This document shows positions 54,376 through 63,240 of a DNA stretch of 64,000 nucleotides, piece by piece. The DNA is taken from positions 1 through 64,000 of the forward strand of contig JAVEXO010000001.1 of the NCBI GenBank assembly GCA_034003955.1. Reading direction: 5' to 3'. Made by a program: the position numbers and the translations under genes. Source of the DNA: SZUA-370 sp034003955 (lineage in GTDB: Bacteria > Spirochaetota > Spirochaetia > Treponematales > UBA12059). Numbering within the stretch: the stretch's first letter is position 1; every line of letters starts with the position of its first letter. The notes beneath the pieces were generated by a model. It was not told the DNA's origin and searched no databases. It saw nothing but the letters and a program-made list of their open reading frames with translations.

Positions 54376-54816
54376 ATGAAGGAAGAAATGCTCCGGGTTC
54401 GCGTCGAAGGCGTCGCGATGCCCTCAGAGGATGACATGCCCGTCGTGTTGCTCAAGGAAGACTGTGGAAGCGGGGAGTGTTGCGTCGCGGTTGGCGCGTC
54501 TGAGGCGGGAGCCATACTGATGGGCCTCCAGGGTCTCTATACTCCCAGGCCTCTCACGCATGACTTGATGGCCTTGTTGTTCAAGGAACAAGGCATAAGT
54601 ATCCACCGCATAGAGTTGTACGGGCTCTATGGCTCCGACGAGGATGGCTATCTTGCCAGGATGGAATATGGCAAGGGGCTTCGCACCTGGGTTCGCGATA
54701 TCCGCCCATCCGACGCCTTGGCCCTGGCCGTAGCCACGGGGGCTCCCGTGTATGCTCATGCCTCGCTCATGTCTCACTCAGATGGAAGTTGGCTTTCTGA
54801 GGCTAAGCGGGCATAA
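54376..54816 (+). CDS. Bifunctional nuclease (DUF151/BFN) family protein
   Basis: 146 residues of the DUF151 fold: VAVGASEAGAILMGLQG (about 40-55), RPLTHDLMALLF, and IRPSDALALAVATGAPVY. Plant and bacterial members show nuclease activity on RNA and DNA, and spirochetes carry one or more copies. The start could also be 54388, which has GGAAG three bases upstream. TATACT at 54362-54367 looks like a -10 box, very near the start, so a leaderless mRNA is possible. Confidence 0.9.
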   Translation: MKEEMLRVRVEGVAMPSEDDMPVVLLKEDCGSGECCVAVGASEAGAILMGLQGLYTPRPLTHDLMALLFKEQGISIHRIELYGLYGSDEDGYLARMEYGKGLRTWVRDIRPSDALALAVATGAPVYAHASLMSHSDGSWLSEAKRA

Positions 54817-54867
54817 TGCACCACAGGCGCTTGCTCAGCCGATGATCCTACCGTAGAATGAATAATC

Positions 54868-56529
54868 ATGGGCATACTAAAGAGTATCATTAACTTCTTT
54901 CGCGGACTCCTGGGGCTCGATGGTGGGGCCAAGGGTGAGCTCAAGAGAATCTACGCCTCTATATCGCATATCAAGCCTCCATACTACCGGTTCAAGAACA
55001 ACCTTGTCATGACCGGGTTTGCCCAGGATCTATATCTCTTTAGCCAGGCCTTAAAACCCCTGATGGATCTTGCCGACAGGACTCTGGCTCATCCCGATCT
55101 TCGCGTGTCACGGCGCTATTTTGATTATCTTGTTGACCTCGACCTCCCGCCCGATGAGCTGGCCAAGAAGGAGAGCTTTGTATACGACGGGATGAAGGCC
55201 AGGCTTGAGAACGCCGTCAAGGACAACGAGGAGCAGGAACTCATAGGCAGGGATTTTCAACGCTTCCTTCGTAGTGTCGATGCCCTGGGCGACGGTAACC
55301 TGAACATGGATCTCTATGAAGTGGAACGATTCATAGAGATATGCAGGCATGACTGGGAGCGCATGCTTGGTTTCTTTGATCCTGGTGTAAGCCTGGATGA
55401 CACCAAGTACCGGCCCGACTTTCAGTCCTGTGCCGGTGAACAGATGGTACCAGAACTGATAGATGCGTATTATCTGCTTGTCAACTTTACATTTTCAGAG
55501 GCCTTGCGCATCGAGATTATGCGTGTCTTCGAGCGCCACGCCCCGGCTACTGCCGCCAGTCAGGCTGGCAAGATTACAAAACTGTTTACCACGCTCAACA
55601 AGATACTGTCCTACAGGCTGTCTAACGAGAATCTTCTGGCACTCATACGCCTGGCCAAGCGCGAGGCTATCTTCGAGCCTGATGTCAGACGTCAGCGTAC
55701 TGACTATGTAGATGAGTATAGGAAGCGGCTTATAACCCAGTATGAGCGTGACAGGGAGAGGCTCCTGCGTGAACGGCATGAGAACGCCGTCTCCATGGAT
55801 ATACGTGATTTGTTCGGCAATATCGAGGTTCTGTCTCTTGAAGGCTATAGCGACGAGAACGATTCCTACCTTCGCCGTGAAAGCCCCAATGGCTTTACCC
55901 ATGTTAAGCCCATGGCCATACTCAAGACATTCGTCAAGGGTGTTTTTGAGACGCAGATAAAGGAAGCGGTAAAGAAGGTACTCGTCGAGGGCTACTTCGA
56001 CAACAAGAACTACCAGAACAGCCTGGCTAACATCTTGTACCAGTGTGACAGGACCATAGCCCGCATAGAGGCCCTTGAAGAAGGACTCAAGGGCAATGGA
56101 CGAGTCAGTGTGTCAGCCGTCAAGCGATACGTAGAGGAGATGAGACACGGCAAGGACATCATGCCCTTCCTTACAAAGATAGTCGATGAGATAAACTACA
56201 AGGCCAAGGAGATATGCGAGGATGAGACAGGTTTGTTCCAGATGCTCGCAGAGACCCTGGGCGAGCTCCTGTCTGACTACAAGAAATCTAGTCCTGATTT
56301 AGTGACAAACATACGGAGCCTCGGTGGTGTACGTAACAAGGAACTGCTGGCTTCATTGGCGGATGGCAAGAAAAAGACAGAGACTTTCGTCCGTATCATG
56401 AAGAATTTTGCATTCGTAAAGGCTCCTGATTCCATACCAACCATATCTGCTCCTCTCGAGGCGCTGACCCAGAAGGATGCTACAGCCTCCTCGCTTGACG
56501 AGCCCGTAGACGTTGAGCCGTACCCTTAG
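54868..56529 (+). CDS. DUF5312-like spirochete protein
   Basis: 553 residues, cytosolic, mainly helical. It begins with an amphipathic helix (MGILKSIINFFRGLLGL) that may touch the membrane, and continues with a long helical body with Tyr- and Phe-rich segments (PPYYRFKNNLVMTGF; YFDYLVDLDLPPDEL). It resembles DUF5312, a family largely limited to spirochetes; function unknown. No motif for an enzyme. Its last four bases overlap the convergent gene downstream. Confidence 0.7.
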   Translation: MGILKSIINFFRGLLGLDGGAKGELKRIYASISHIKPPYYRFKNNLVMTGFAQDLYLFSQALKPLMDLADRTLAHPDLRVSRRYFDYLVDLDLPPDELAKKESFVYDGMKARLENAVKDNEEQELIGRDFQRFLRSVDALGDGNLNMDLYEVERFIEICRHDWERMLGFFDPGVSLDDTKYRPDFQSCAGEQMVPELIDAYYLLVNFTFSEALRIEIMRVFERHAPATAASQAGKITKLFTTLNKILSYRLSNENLLALIRLAKREAIFEPDVRRQRTDYVDEYRKRLITQYERDRERLLRERHENAVSMDIRDLFGNIEVLSLEGYSDENDSYLRRESPNGFTHVKPMAILKTFVKGVFETQIKEAVKKVLVEGYFDNKNYQNSLANILYQCDRTIARIEALEEGLKGNGRVSVSAVKRYVEEMRHGKDIMPFLTKIVDEINYKAKEICEDETGLFQMLAETLGELLSDYKKSSPDLVTNIRSLGGVRNKELLASLADGKKKTETFVRIMKNFAFVKAPDSIPTISAPLEALTQKDATASSLDEPVDVEPYP

Positions 56530-57338
56530 CGGCTTATAGGCCAGGCGGCCGACAATTGTCGTGAGAACCAGCTATAGACGGCAGCCACTCTGTTGCCAAA
56601 CGATGTCTCAAGGGTGGCCTTGATGCCGGGTATGACAAGTGCCTTGGCGCTTGAGACGGCATAGAAGAGTACGGCATCATCTACCGACAGAACCAGTATC
56701 CTGAGCCTAATATTCCCTGCCGAGGCCACGGGTAGTATGCCAAGATGTATCTGGCTCAGGTTTGTTGAAACCTGGGTAACAGAGCCCGTTGCGCTCGACA
56801 TGGTGATGCTGTAAAGATTATCTCCAAAGGTTGTATCCTTCTGCCTGGCAAACAGAGACTCGGCCTGCCAGGGGATGCGTTCCAGGCTTCGGTCTGCCAG
56901 GGGTTTTGTGTCATTGGCTCCTGCGATGAGACTTGAATACTCATACAGCAGGCGCATTTTCTTCCTGCTGGCCGAGTAGTACTCTATGCCTTCCAGGCTG
57001 CCTACGGCTCTGAGCACGTTGTAGATGGCAAGCATCTCCTCCTCTGCTCCAGGACTTGCATGAGGCTTTTGCCATGAGAACAGCGCCTCTACGATTACGC
57101 TAGGCTCCTCGTAGTCGATGGAAGCCGCCATCTCTTGTGCCATAGGATGACGGGGAGCCAGGCTGAGGCCTGGATTCTTGCCGGAAGACGAGGCAAACAG
57201 GCCTTCTCCGTTATCGATGCGCGCCAAGACATCTTTTGACAGATAGTCAGATGCCAATGGAGCGGCGAACACCGGGAAGAGGCCTGCCAGGAGGAGTGCG
57301 CCGAGCGGCAAGAGTCTGTAGCGCGCGAACGGTACCAT
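56526..57338 (-). CDS. Exported protein of unknown function (DUF6675-like)
   Basis: 270 residues from ATG 57338. N-terminal signal (RLLPLGALLLAGLFPVFA). Features: ASIDYEEPSVIVEALFSWQKP (about 70-90), IEYYSASRKKMRLLYEYSS, and a C-terminal beta region (IRLRILVLSVDDAVLFYAVSS). It resembles an uncharacterised spirochete family (DUF6675-like) by these motifs; named only tentatively. A longer start at 57374 would put a non-signal stretch first. Confidence 0.6.
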   Translation of the reverse strand: MVPFARYRLLPLGALLLAGLFPVFAAPLASDYLSKDVLARIDNGEGLFASSSGKNPGLSLAPRHPMAQEMAASIDYEEPSVIVEALFSWQKPHASPGAEEEMLAIYNVLRAVGSLEGIEYYSASRKKMRLLYEYSSLIAGANDTKPLADRSLERIPWQAESLFARQKDTTFGDNLYSITMSSATGSVTQVSTNLSQIHLGILPVASAGNIRLRILVLSVDDAVLFYAVSSAKALVIPGIKATLETSFGNRVAAVYSWFSRQLSAAWPISR

Positions 57339-57468
57339 GATGATCAGTATAGCGCTAAGTTCTCCGATGATCATCCCGGATACCGCTTGTCTGCGCTTTA
57401 ATAATCTTGGTTTTTATAGTATAAAAGAGGCATTGAAAAAACAGCAATCCTAGAGAGGCTCGGTCGCG

Positions 57469-59145
57469 ATGCGACCATGGAAGGTGTCGCTTATCAGCAT
57501 TGTCCTGATTCTTGTACGCTTGCTTGGCTCGCTTGGACTCTTTTTATATGGCATGAAGATACTCTCAGAGGGTATTCAGCGTGCCGCCGGAGACAGGCTC
57601 AAGCGTACCCTTAACCTTATGACTGGCAATACATTCAAGGCTCTCTTGACGGGCATGGGTATTACCGCACTGGTTCAATCCTCCTCCGCTACCACGGTCA
57701 TGGTCGTCTCATTCGTCAATGCCGGGCTCTTGACCGTCGTCCAGGCGGCGGGAGTCATCTTTGGAGCCAACATAGGAACAACGGTCACGGCATGGATCGT
57801 GTCTCTCATAGGCTTTCAATTCCAGATATCTGCCTTGGCATTACCCATGGTTGGCATAGGCTTCATCATGATGATGGCTACGAAGAGGAATTCGAGCCTA
57901 CGTGACTATGGAGAAGCTGCACTTGGCTTTGGTCTCCTCTTTCTGGGCCTGGACTTCCTGGCTCATGCAATTCCCAAGCCGTCGGCCGATGTAATCCGCT
58001 TTCTTGCCAACATATCCAACATGGGCGTCTTCTCCGTCATCATCGCCGCGGTCTCAGGCACCATATTGACGGTGCTGGTGCATTCTTCCAGCGCATCTAC
58101 AGCCATCGTCATCACCCTGGCTGTAGAGGGTGTCATAGGTTTTGAGATGGCTGCGGGTCTGGTACTGGGCTGTAACGTAGGAACAACCATAGATGCCTTC
58201 CTGTCATCCATCGGTGCCAGGGCCAATGCGCGCAGGGCGGCATGGATACACATCATGTTCAACGTGCTTGGCTCGGCCTGGGCAATAATCCTGTTCAGAC
58301 CTTTCCTGACATTAGTAAATTTCATGGCAGGGGGTTCAACGGTGGCTCAGCATATTGCCATGATGCATACAGTCTTCAACGTCATAAATGCCGTACTGTT
58401 CGCGCCGTTTGCAACCCAGCTATCCAATCTCGTCACCCGCATGATCAAGTCTAAACCTGGAGAGGATACCCTTCCGCAGAAGCTGGTATATGTGGCGGCT
58501 CCGCTGATGAACAGCCCCGAACTCAACCTGTTTAGAGCCCAGAAGGAGATATCAGACATGGCGGGGCTCTGTGGGTCTATGTTTGGAAGGTGGCGAGAGC
58601 TGCTCAAGGATAGACCCGACGACTTGAGTGATGATGTTGAGCGCTTCAAAAACCTGGAAGAGTACGCGGATCAGATGCGAGACGAACTTTCTGGCTTCCT
58701 TCTGGATTGTGCGGGGCATGACATGAGCTTTAGTAGCCAGAAGGAGATTGGCCTCATGTTGCGCATGGTGGTAGACCTTGAAGACATAACCGACGGCTGT
58801 CTGAGCCTGATCTTATTGCTCGATAAGTCAAGCAGGCGCCAGCTGGATGTGGATAAGGACGAGATAGAAAGCCTGGAACCCTATACCTTGCTGGTGGTCA
58901 ACTTCCTGTCATTCGTCAAGGACAACATCAACCGCAAGATAAGCGAGGAGCAGTTGGCCGTGGCGAGTGACCTGGAAAACAGCATCGATGACTTCCGCAG
59001 TACGCTCAGGAGGAAGTCACGCAAACGCCTGCAGAAGGGTGCCGATGTCAAGTCTGAGCTTCTGTTCATGGATACCGTCAGACACATAGAGAAGATTGGT
59101 GACCATGCCTACGGCGTAGCTCATGCCCTGAGGGCGCTTAAGTAA
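57469..59145 (+). CDS. Na+/Pi cotransporter family protein with PhoU-like tail
   Basis: 558 residues. Two inverted repeats with the QSSSATT (about 85) and HSSSAST (about 205) motifs, each followed by a GANIGTT or GCNVGTT loop, as in NptA-type sodium/phosphate symporters. The C-terminal 200 residues (from about 350) form a PhoU-like helical domain that may sense phosphate state. GAGAGG lies about ten bases before the start. No pst genes are near. Confidence 0.9.
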   Translation: MRPWKVSLISIVLILVRLLGSLGLFLYGMKILSEGIQRAAGDRLKRTLNLMTGNTFKALLTGMGITALVQSSSATTVMVVSFVNAGLLTVVQAAGVIFGANIGTTVTAWIVSLIGFQFQISALALPMVGIGFIMMMATKRNSSLRDYGEAALGFGLLFLGLDFLAHAIPKPSADVIRFLANISNMGVFSVIIAAVSGTILTVLVHSSSASTAIVITLAVEGVIGFEMAAGLVLGCNVGTTIDAFLSSIGARANARRAAWIHIMFNVLGSAWAIILFRPFLTLVNFMAGGSTVAQHIAMMHTVFNVINAVLFAPFATQLSNLVTRMIKSKPGEDTLPQKLVYVAAPLMNSPELNLFRAQKEISDMAGLCGSMFGRWRELLKDRPDDLSDDVERFKNLEEYADQMRDELSGFLLDCAGHDMSFSSQKEIGLMLRMVVDLEDITDGCLSLILLLDKSSRRQLDVDKDEIESLEPYTLLVVNFLSFVKDNINRKISEEQLAVASDLENSIDDFRSTLRRKSRKRLQKGADVKSELLFMDTVRHIEKIGDHAYGVAHALRALK

Positions 59146-59184
59146 ATACTGCCTACGCTCGGACAAAAAAAGAATGTACGAGCC

Positions 59185-59877
59185 TCATGCCAGAGCCAAG
59201 GCGCCGGGTAGGGCATAGAGGTCTTGCACGCCGTCTACGAGGATGGCGCCCATGCCAAGCTTAAGGGGCACGGCCAGGTCGACATCGTAGCGGTCTCCTA
59301 TCGATACGCAGCTCGTGTTTGATGCTCCCGCTATCGATGCGGCGAGCCTATAGGGTTCCTCTGCCGGTTTGGACTGCATGGTATCGTCAAGGCCGACGAC
59401 ACGCAGGAAGAGATCTTCCACTCCAAGGGCCTCAAGTGTAGCCACGCCTACCGAGCGTGGATTGTTTGTCACTGCCACGAGAGAGATCCTTGTCGTGCCT
59501 GAATCACCCGGTGTGCCCGGTGGAGATGCTAGAGTCTGTAGTGCCACCAAGGCCTGCCTGAGAACGGTGTCTGTCGAGAGGTAACAAGAAGGGACTATGA
59601 GCCTTGATCGCCAGGCTATGCTTGTTGCTATTGGTATGCCCAGCCTGGCCATGATGTTTCCCAGGCTGGTAGTGGCGCCATCATTGGCAGCCGCGTAGTC
59701 TGCTCTCACTCTGTTTACCAGTGCCAGGCATTCTTCATAGGACGAACCCCGTGTAAGGGCCAGTTCCCGTATCAGACACTCTGACTGGAAGCGTACGTAT
59801 TCTGGATGCGTGTACAGGGTTCCGTCTATGTCTAACAGGAAGGCGTGTATCCTGTCTGGAACCCTGTATATCCGCAT
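59185..59877 (-). CDS. HAD superfamily hydrolase
   Basis: 230 residues. Motif I LLDIDGTLY (nucleophile Asp16 and acid/base Asp18), motif II in AVTNNPRS, and motifs III/IV in KPAEEPYRL and IGDRYDVDLAVP. Cap helices between 25 and 110 suit a pyrimidine nucleotidase or phosphoglycolate-type phosphatase. Substrate unclear. It lies two bases after the PRPP synthetase stop, so co-transcribed; a nucleotide-related substrate would fit. Confidence 0.88.
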   Translation of the reverse strand: MRIYRVPDRIHAFLLDIDGTLYTHPEYVRFQSECLIRELALTRGSSYEECLALVNRVRADYAAANDGATTSLGNIMARLGIPIATSIAWRSRLIVPSCYLSTDTVLRQALVALQTLASPPGTPGDSGTTRISLVAVTNNPRSVGVATLEALGVEDLFLRVVGLDDTMQSKPAEEPYRLAASIAGASNTSCVSIGDRYDVDLAVPLKLGMGAILVDGVQDLYALPGALALA

Positions 59878-59879
59878 CG

Positions 59880-61151
59880 CTATAGCGGCAGGGAGGGTTG
59901 ATGGCTGGCCTGTGTGGCCATGGCCTTCTTTATCTTCTTGGCTATAATTTCTCTGTTGTCGAGCATAGGTGATAGGCTTCTATTATGGTGAAGCAGTGAG
60001 ATAATCTGGGCAAACAACGTGGTGACATCTGCCTCTATGTACCACTCTTTTTTTAGGAGCTGGTTGTGGTGCACCGCATTTGTTCCAATGATTCTATAGA
60101 AGAGGCCTTCCCGATACGCCTTCTCGAAGTCTTCAAGGGCCGAGGAGGAGAAGAGCGGCAGAGAGACGGCACATATAACCTTGGTGGCGCCCTGATCCTT
60201 AAGATAGCGCATGGCCTTGAGCAGGGTGCCCCCGGTACCAAGCATATCGTCGGCCATGAATACTATCTTGCCATGAATGTCTCCCAAGAGCTTCATCTCG
60301 GTGATATTGGAGTCGTTGGCATCCTTTGTCACCTTTGAGTAGTCACGTTCCTTGTAGAGCAGGGCCAGGGGCTTATGCAGGGTGCTTGCGTAGAATTTAT
60401 TGCGGTCCACGGCCCCCGTGTCGGGAGACAGGACGACCAGGTCCTCGTCACCCACATCTACTATGCCGGCCAGTTTCTCTATGACTTGGTATGAGGCATG
60501 GAGGTTCTCAAGTCTGAGTTTATTGAAGCAGTTTTCTATCTCTCTGGAGTGTATATCCAGTGTTATGATGCGGGAAATGCCGTAGTTTTCGAATATCTGC
60601 CCAAGGCGCGCAGCCGTAAGGCCTTCCCGGCCCTTCTTCTTGTGCTGTCTGGAATAGGGATAGGCTGGCATCACCAGTGTTATACGCTCGGCGCCGGCCT
60701 GTATGGCCGCATCAACGGTGACAAGAGCATTGAGCACATGGTCGTTTACCGACAAGACACGTTCATCGCTACCGTCGTTGAACCGGCATGGTTGCCTGTT
60801 TTCAACGTCCTGAAAGATGTACAGGTCCTTCCCACGGATGGAGTCCAGTATCTCGGCCTTGACCTCTCCGTTGGCGAACCAGGTATACCGGGCATTTACC
60901 TTGAACCGTGGCGCGCGATACTCATTGACGTTGCCAGGAAGGCACAGCATAGAGGAGTACACGTCATTTGAAAAGTTTATTTTCCTGGTGACCAGCTCTT
61001 TGGATATATGGTAACGGTCTGCCATCACCTGTACCTTGCGCTCGAAACGGTGGCGGTAGATAGTCGATAAACGACGCACGACTTGTTCTGCGAAACGCTC
61101 GCCGCCGGGGCATGCCAGAAGTCCTAGTTTCGTGGGATCGGAATAGTTCAT
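59880..61151 (-). CDS. prs: Ribose-phosphate pyrophosphokinase, long form
   Basis: 423 residues, longer than the usual 310-320. PRPP synthetase features: YPYSRQHKKKGREGLTAA (the catalytic flexible loop), RIITLDIHS, and the PRPP loop VFMADDMLGTGGTLLKA (about 305). The extra residues are mostly at the N-terminus (about 60) and as an inserted segment before DIHS. It makes PRPP for nucleotide, NAD and histidine synthesis. The start ATG 61151 has only a weak RBS. The following HAD gene is in the same unit. Confidence 0.92.
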   Translation of the reverse strand: MNYSDPTKLGLLACPGGERFAEQVVRRLSTIYRHRFERKVQVMADRYHISKELVTRKINFSNDVYSSMLCLPGNVNEYRAPRFKVNARYTWFANGEVKAEILDSIRGKDLYIFQDVENRQPCRFNDGSDERVLSVNDHVLNALVTVDAAIQAGAERITLVMPAYPYSRQHKKKGREGLTAARLGQIFENYGISRIITLDIHSREIENCFNKLRLENLHASYQVIEKLAGIVDVGDEDLVVLSPDTGAVDRNKFYASTLHKPLALLYKERDYSKVTKDANDSNITEMKLLGDIHGKIVFMADDMLGTGGTLLKAMRYLKDQGATKVICAVSLPLFSSSALEDFEKAYREGLFYRIIGTNAVHHNQLLKKEWYIEADVTTLFAQIISLLHHNRSLSPMLDNREIIAKKIKKAMATQASHQPSLPL

Positions 61152-61252
61152 ACGGGCGCCTTTGTGGGGAGGAGTGGCTTCAGGATACCCGTAGACTGCT
61201 GTTTGGTCAAGGAGAAGAGGGTGCTTTCACCAGTCGCCGCCATGGGATTCTG

Positions 61253-61801
61253 TCATGTCAGCAAGAATGCCAATCCATAGTACTCTTGATTGTTAAAACT
61301 AAATTCATTGATAATATCTATGTTTACTGTTTGTGTGTGAGCCCGTACTGAACGGCTGTTTATTCTGTTGATAAAAGTTGTTCCTACACTATATCGTTCT
61401 CTCATGCCTTGTTTCATCGTTGAAAAAAGCGAAGGAAAACAGTCGGTTCCACGGAGAGCCATGTCTATACAGACCGGCCCATATTGAAACGAGTTCTTTG
61501 AGTCTATGGCGATGCCTCTATACGATAGTTTAGAGAATAATTGTATCATCAACTCAAACATAGGCCTGCCAGTAAAATACTCCCAGCCCGCCGCCACCGC
61601 GTATCCTGTGATGATTCCTTCTTGCGATGCCACAAAAAGACCATGAAGAGCGATAAGCTTCTCAAGTTGTTCATGTGTAAACGGTGTTGTTACAAAGCCA
61701 TGGAGTTTTTGTTCTTCTGATAAATTTGTTACAAGATTCTTTTCTTGCAGCCTGAGCACTCCAGGAACATCGGCGATACGGGCTTCTCTATAGTCACTCA
61801 A
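61253..61801 (-). CDS. GNAT-like acetyltransferase
   Basis: 182 residues, start TTG 61801 with AAGGAG six T bases upstream. N-terminal REARIADVPGVLRLQEKN and LHGLFVASQEGIITGYAVA fit the GNAT N-terminal strands; the acetyl-CoA loop is poorly conserved. The tail RINSRSVRAHTQTVNIDII resembles GNAT C-terminal positions. Substrate unknown. Lies in an AT-richer segment of the window and is not coupled to neighbours. Confidence 0.7.
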   Translation of the reverse strand: MSDYREARIADVPGVLRLQEKNLVTNLSEEQKLHGFVTTPFTHEQLEKLIALHGLFVASQEGIITGYAVAAGWEYFTGRPMFELMIQLFSKLSYRGIAIDSKNSFQYGPVCIDMALRGTDCFPSLFSTMKQGMRERYSVGTTFINRINSRSVRAHTQTVNIDIINEFSFNNQEYYGLAFLLT

Positions 61802-61949
61802 AAAAAACTCCTTGCGTATTGGCCAGTATAAAGTATTGGATATGCTGAGCCAGTTTGGGTGGATGTATCATGCACCGTGCACTATAATGTCTTAGCCAGG
61901 CTATATAATATCGTTTTATGAATTATAGTATTAAAGCAGTGGATTGTAC

Positions 61950-62513
61950 ATGAATAAGCTTGTTGCATCGTTATATGACTTTGATCCAGTAGACAATGCC
62001 TATGTAATAAAACTGTCGTCTAATTTGTACCTGGATATTTTTAGCACCCTGGATCATTATCCCATTAGAAAGCGTGACATCGACGAAAACGTCATACACT
62101 ATATTGAAGAGTGCTCTCGTGACATACCCCTTGATAAAAGCATAAAGATGGAGATCAAGATCAAGGGTCAAGCGCGTGACGCTGAGCTTGAAGACCGGAC
62201 CAGAAAGGGCATGAACAACTATTTTTCTTACATACAGTATGTGTATAAGAAAAAGAGTAAATCCACCATAAACACCTCGTTCTTGTACCTGCTTGTTTTT
62301 GTTGTCTTAACGATGCTTACCCTCAGCGTCGAGGCATTAAACATTAAAATAAACATCATTCTTTTTAAAACCATACTGGAAGGTCTGTCTATTGGTTCCT
62401 GGGTGTTTCTGTGGGAGTCAATCGCCGGAATCCTTATAAAGAATAAAGAGAATAGATACATGGTCAATATCTACAAGCGGCTCGCTACATGCCAATTGTT
62501 TTTTGTATATTGA
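61950..62513 (+). CDS. Membrane protein of unknown function
   Basis: 187 residues from ATG 61950 (TTG 61944 gives two more). Charged N-terminal 110 residues (DIPLDKSIKMEIKIKG, KGMNNYFSYIQYVYKKKSK) and two hydrophobic segments (about 110-130 and 140-165). AT-rich. No family recognised; a soluble cytoplasmic domain on a two-helix anchor seems likely. No clear RBS. Confidence 0.55.
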   Translation: MNKLVASLYDFDPVDNAYVIKLSSNLYLDIFSTLDHYPIRKRDIDENVIHYIEECSRDIPLDKSIKMEIKIKGQARDAELEDRTRKGMNNYFSYIQYVYKKKSKSTINTSFLYLLVFVVLTMLTLSVEALNIKINIILFKTILEGLSIGSWVFLWESIAGILIKNKENRYMVNIYKRLATCQLFFVY

Positions 62514-62526
62514 GTAATACCTGTCA

Positions 62527-62559
62527 AAGCCCCCGTCGTCATGTGAACGACAGGGGCTT
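62527..62559. terminator. Bidirectional terminator hairpin
   Basis: AAGCCCC-GTCGT arm (62527-62539) pairs with ACGAC-GGGGCTT (62547-62559) with one internal mismatch, between convergent genes. Following T-tracts are short. Confidence 0.6.
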
Positions 62560-62573
62560 AAGCTAAAGGCTAC

Positions 62574-63023
62574 TTACCAGCGTCCGCCTCTGGGGTTTCC
62601 TCTGCCCATCTGACCTGGGCCCATCTGTCCGGCGCGCATCTGATTGCCGCCCATGAAACCGGCGCCCGCCATCTCCGACAGATCATAGCTCTTGGAGCCA
62701 AGAGTCAGCTTGCTTACCTGGAAGAAGTACGTGTTGGCAGCCAGGGGAACAGCCATCTCAAAGCCTTCCAGCCTTACGGTGGCACCTTCCTTGAGGCCGT
62801 CTACGAAGCCATAGAGGGTCTGGGGCATGCGGATGTAGTATGTCTTGTCTTTTACTACCATTGCGGGGCGGCCCTGAACCAAGGCAAGCTTACCTTCTAT
62901 GCTTGAGGCTGTAGGCTGTACCTGAGCCGATGGAGCCATTCCCGGCCCCCTGGTAAAACCTTGAGCAGATACAGCGCCTATAGCTGCAATGCCCACGATT
63001 AGTACTATCAGTGTTTTCTTCAT
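62574..63023 (-). CDS. Small secreted protein with Gly/Met-rich tail
   Basis: 149 residues. A clear signal peptide (IVLIVGIAAIGAVSA, cleavage before QGF), then an OB-like beta-rich domain (IEGKLALVQGRPAMVVKDKT, LKEGATVRLEGFEM), then a Gly/Met-rich C-terminus (FMGGNQMRAGQMGPGQMGRG). Similar tails appear in metal- or surface-associated exported proteins; function not known. AAGGAG precedes the start. Confidence 0.7.
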   Translation of the reverse strand: MKKTLIVLIVGIAAIGAVSAQGFTRGPGMAPSAQVQPTASSIEGKLALVQGRPAMVVKDKTYYIRMPQTLYGFVDGLKEGATVRLEGFEMAVPLAANTYFFQVSKLTLGSKSYDLSEMAGAGFMGGNQMRAGQMGPGQMGRGNPRGGRW

Positions 63024-63240
63024 GCTAAACTCCTTAAAACAGTCTCACCGTCCAAGGGACGGTGGCCGTGTATTGCGGCATCTATATCTATGCATTAATC
63101 ATGCCAAGAGTCAGTGTTTTAATAAAATTTAGTTTAAATCTTGTATTATTACTTAACTGTAAAGGAATTAGAAAAGAAGAAAAAGAATTGAGAAAGGAAG
63201 GCGTTAAAAAAACAAGAGTGAAATGAGAAAGTATTGCTCA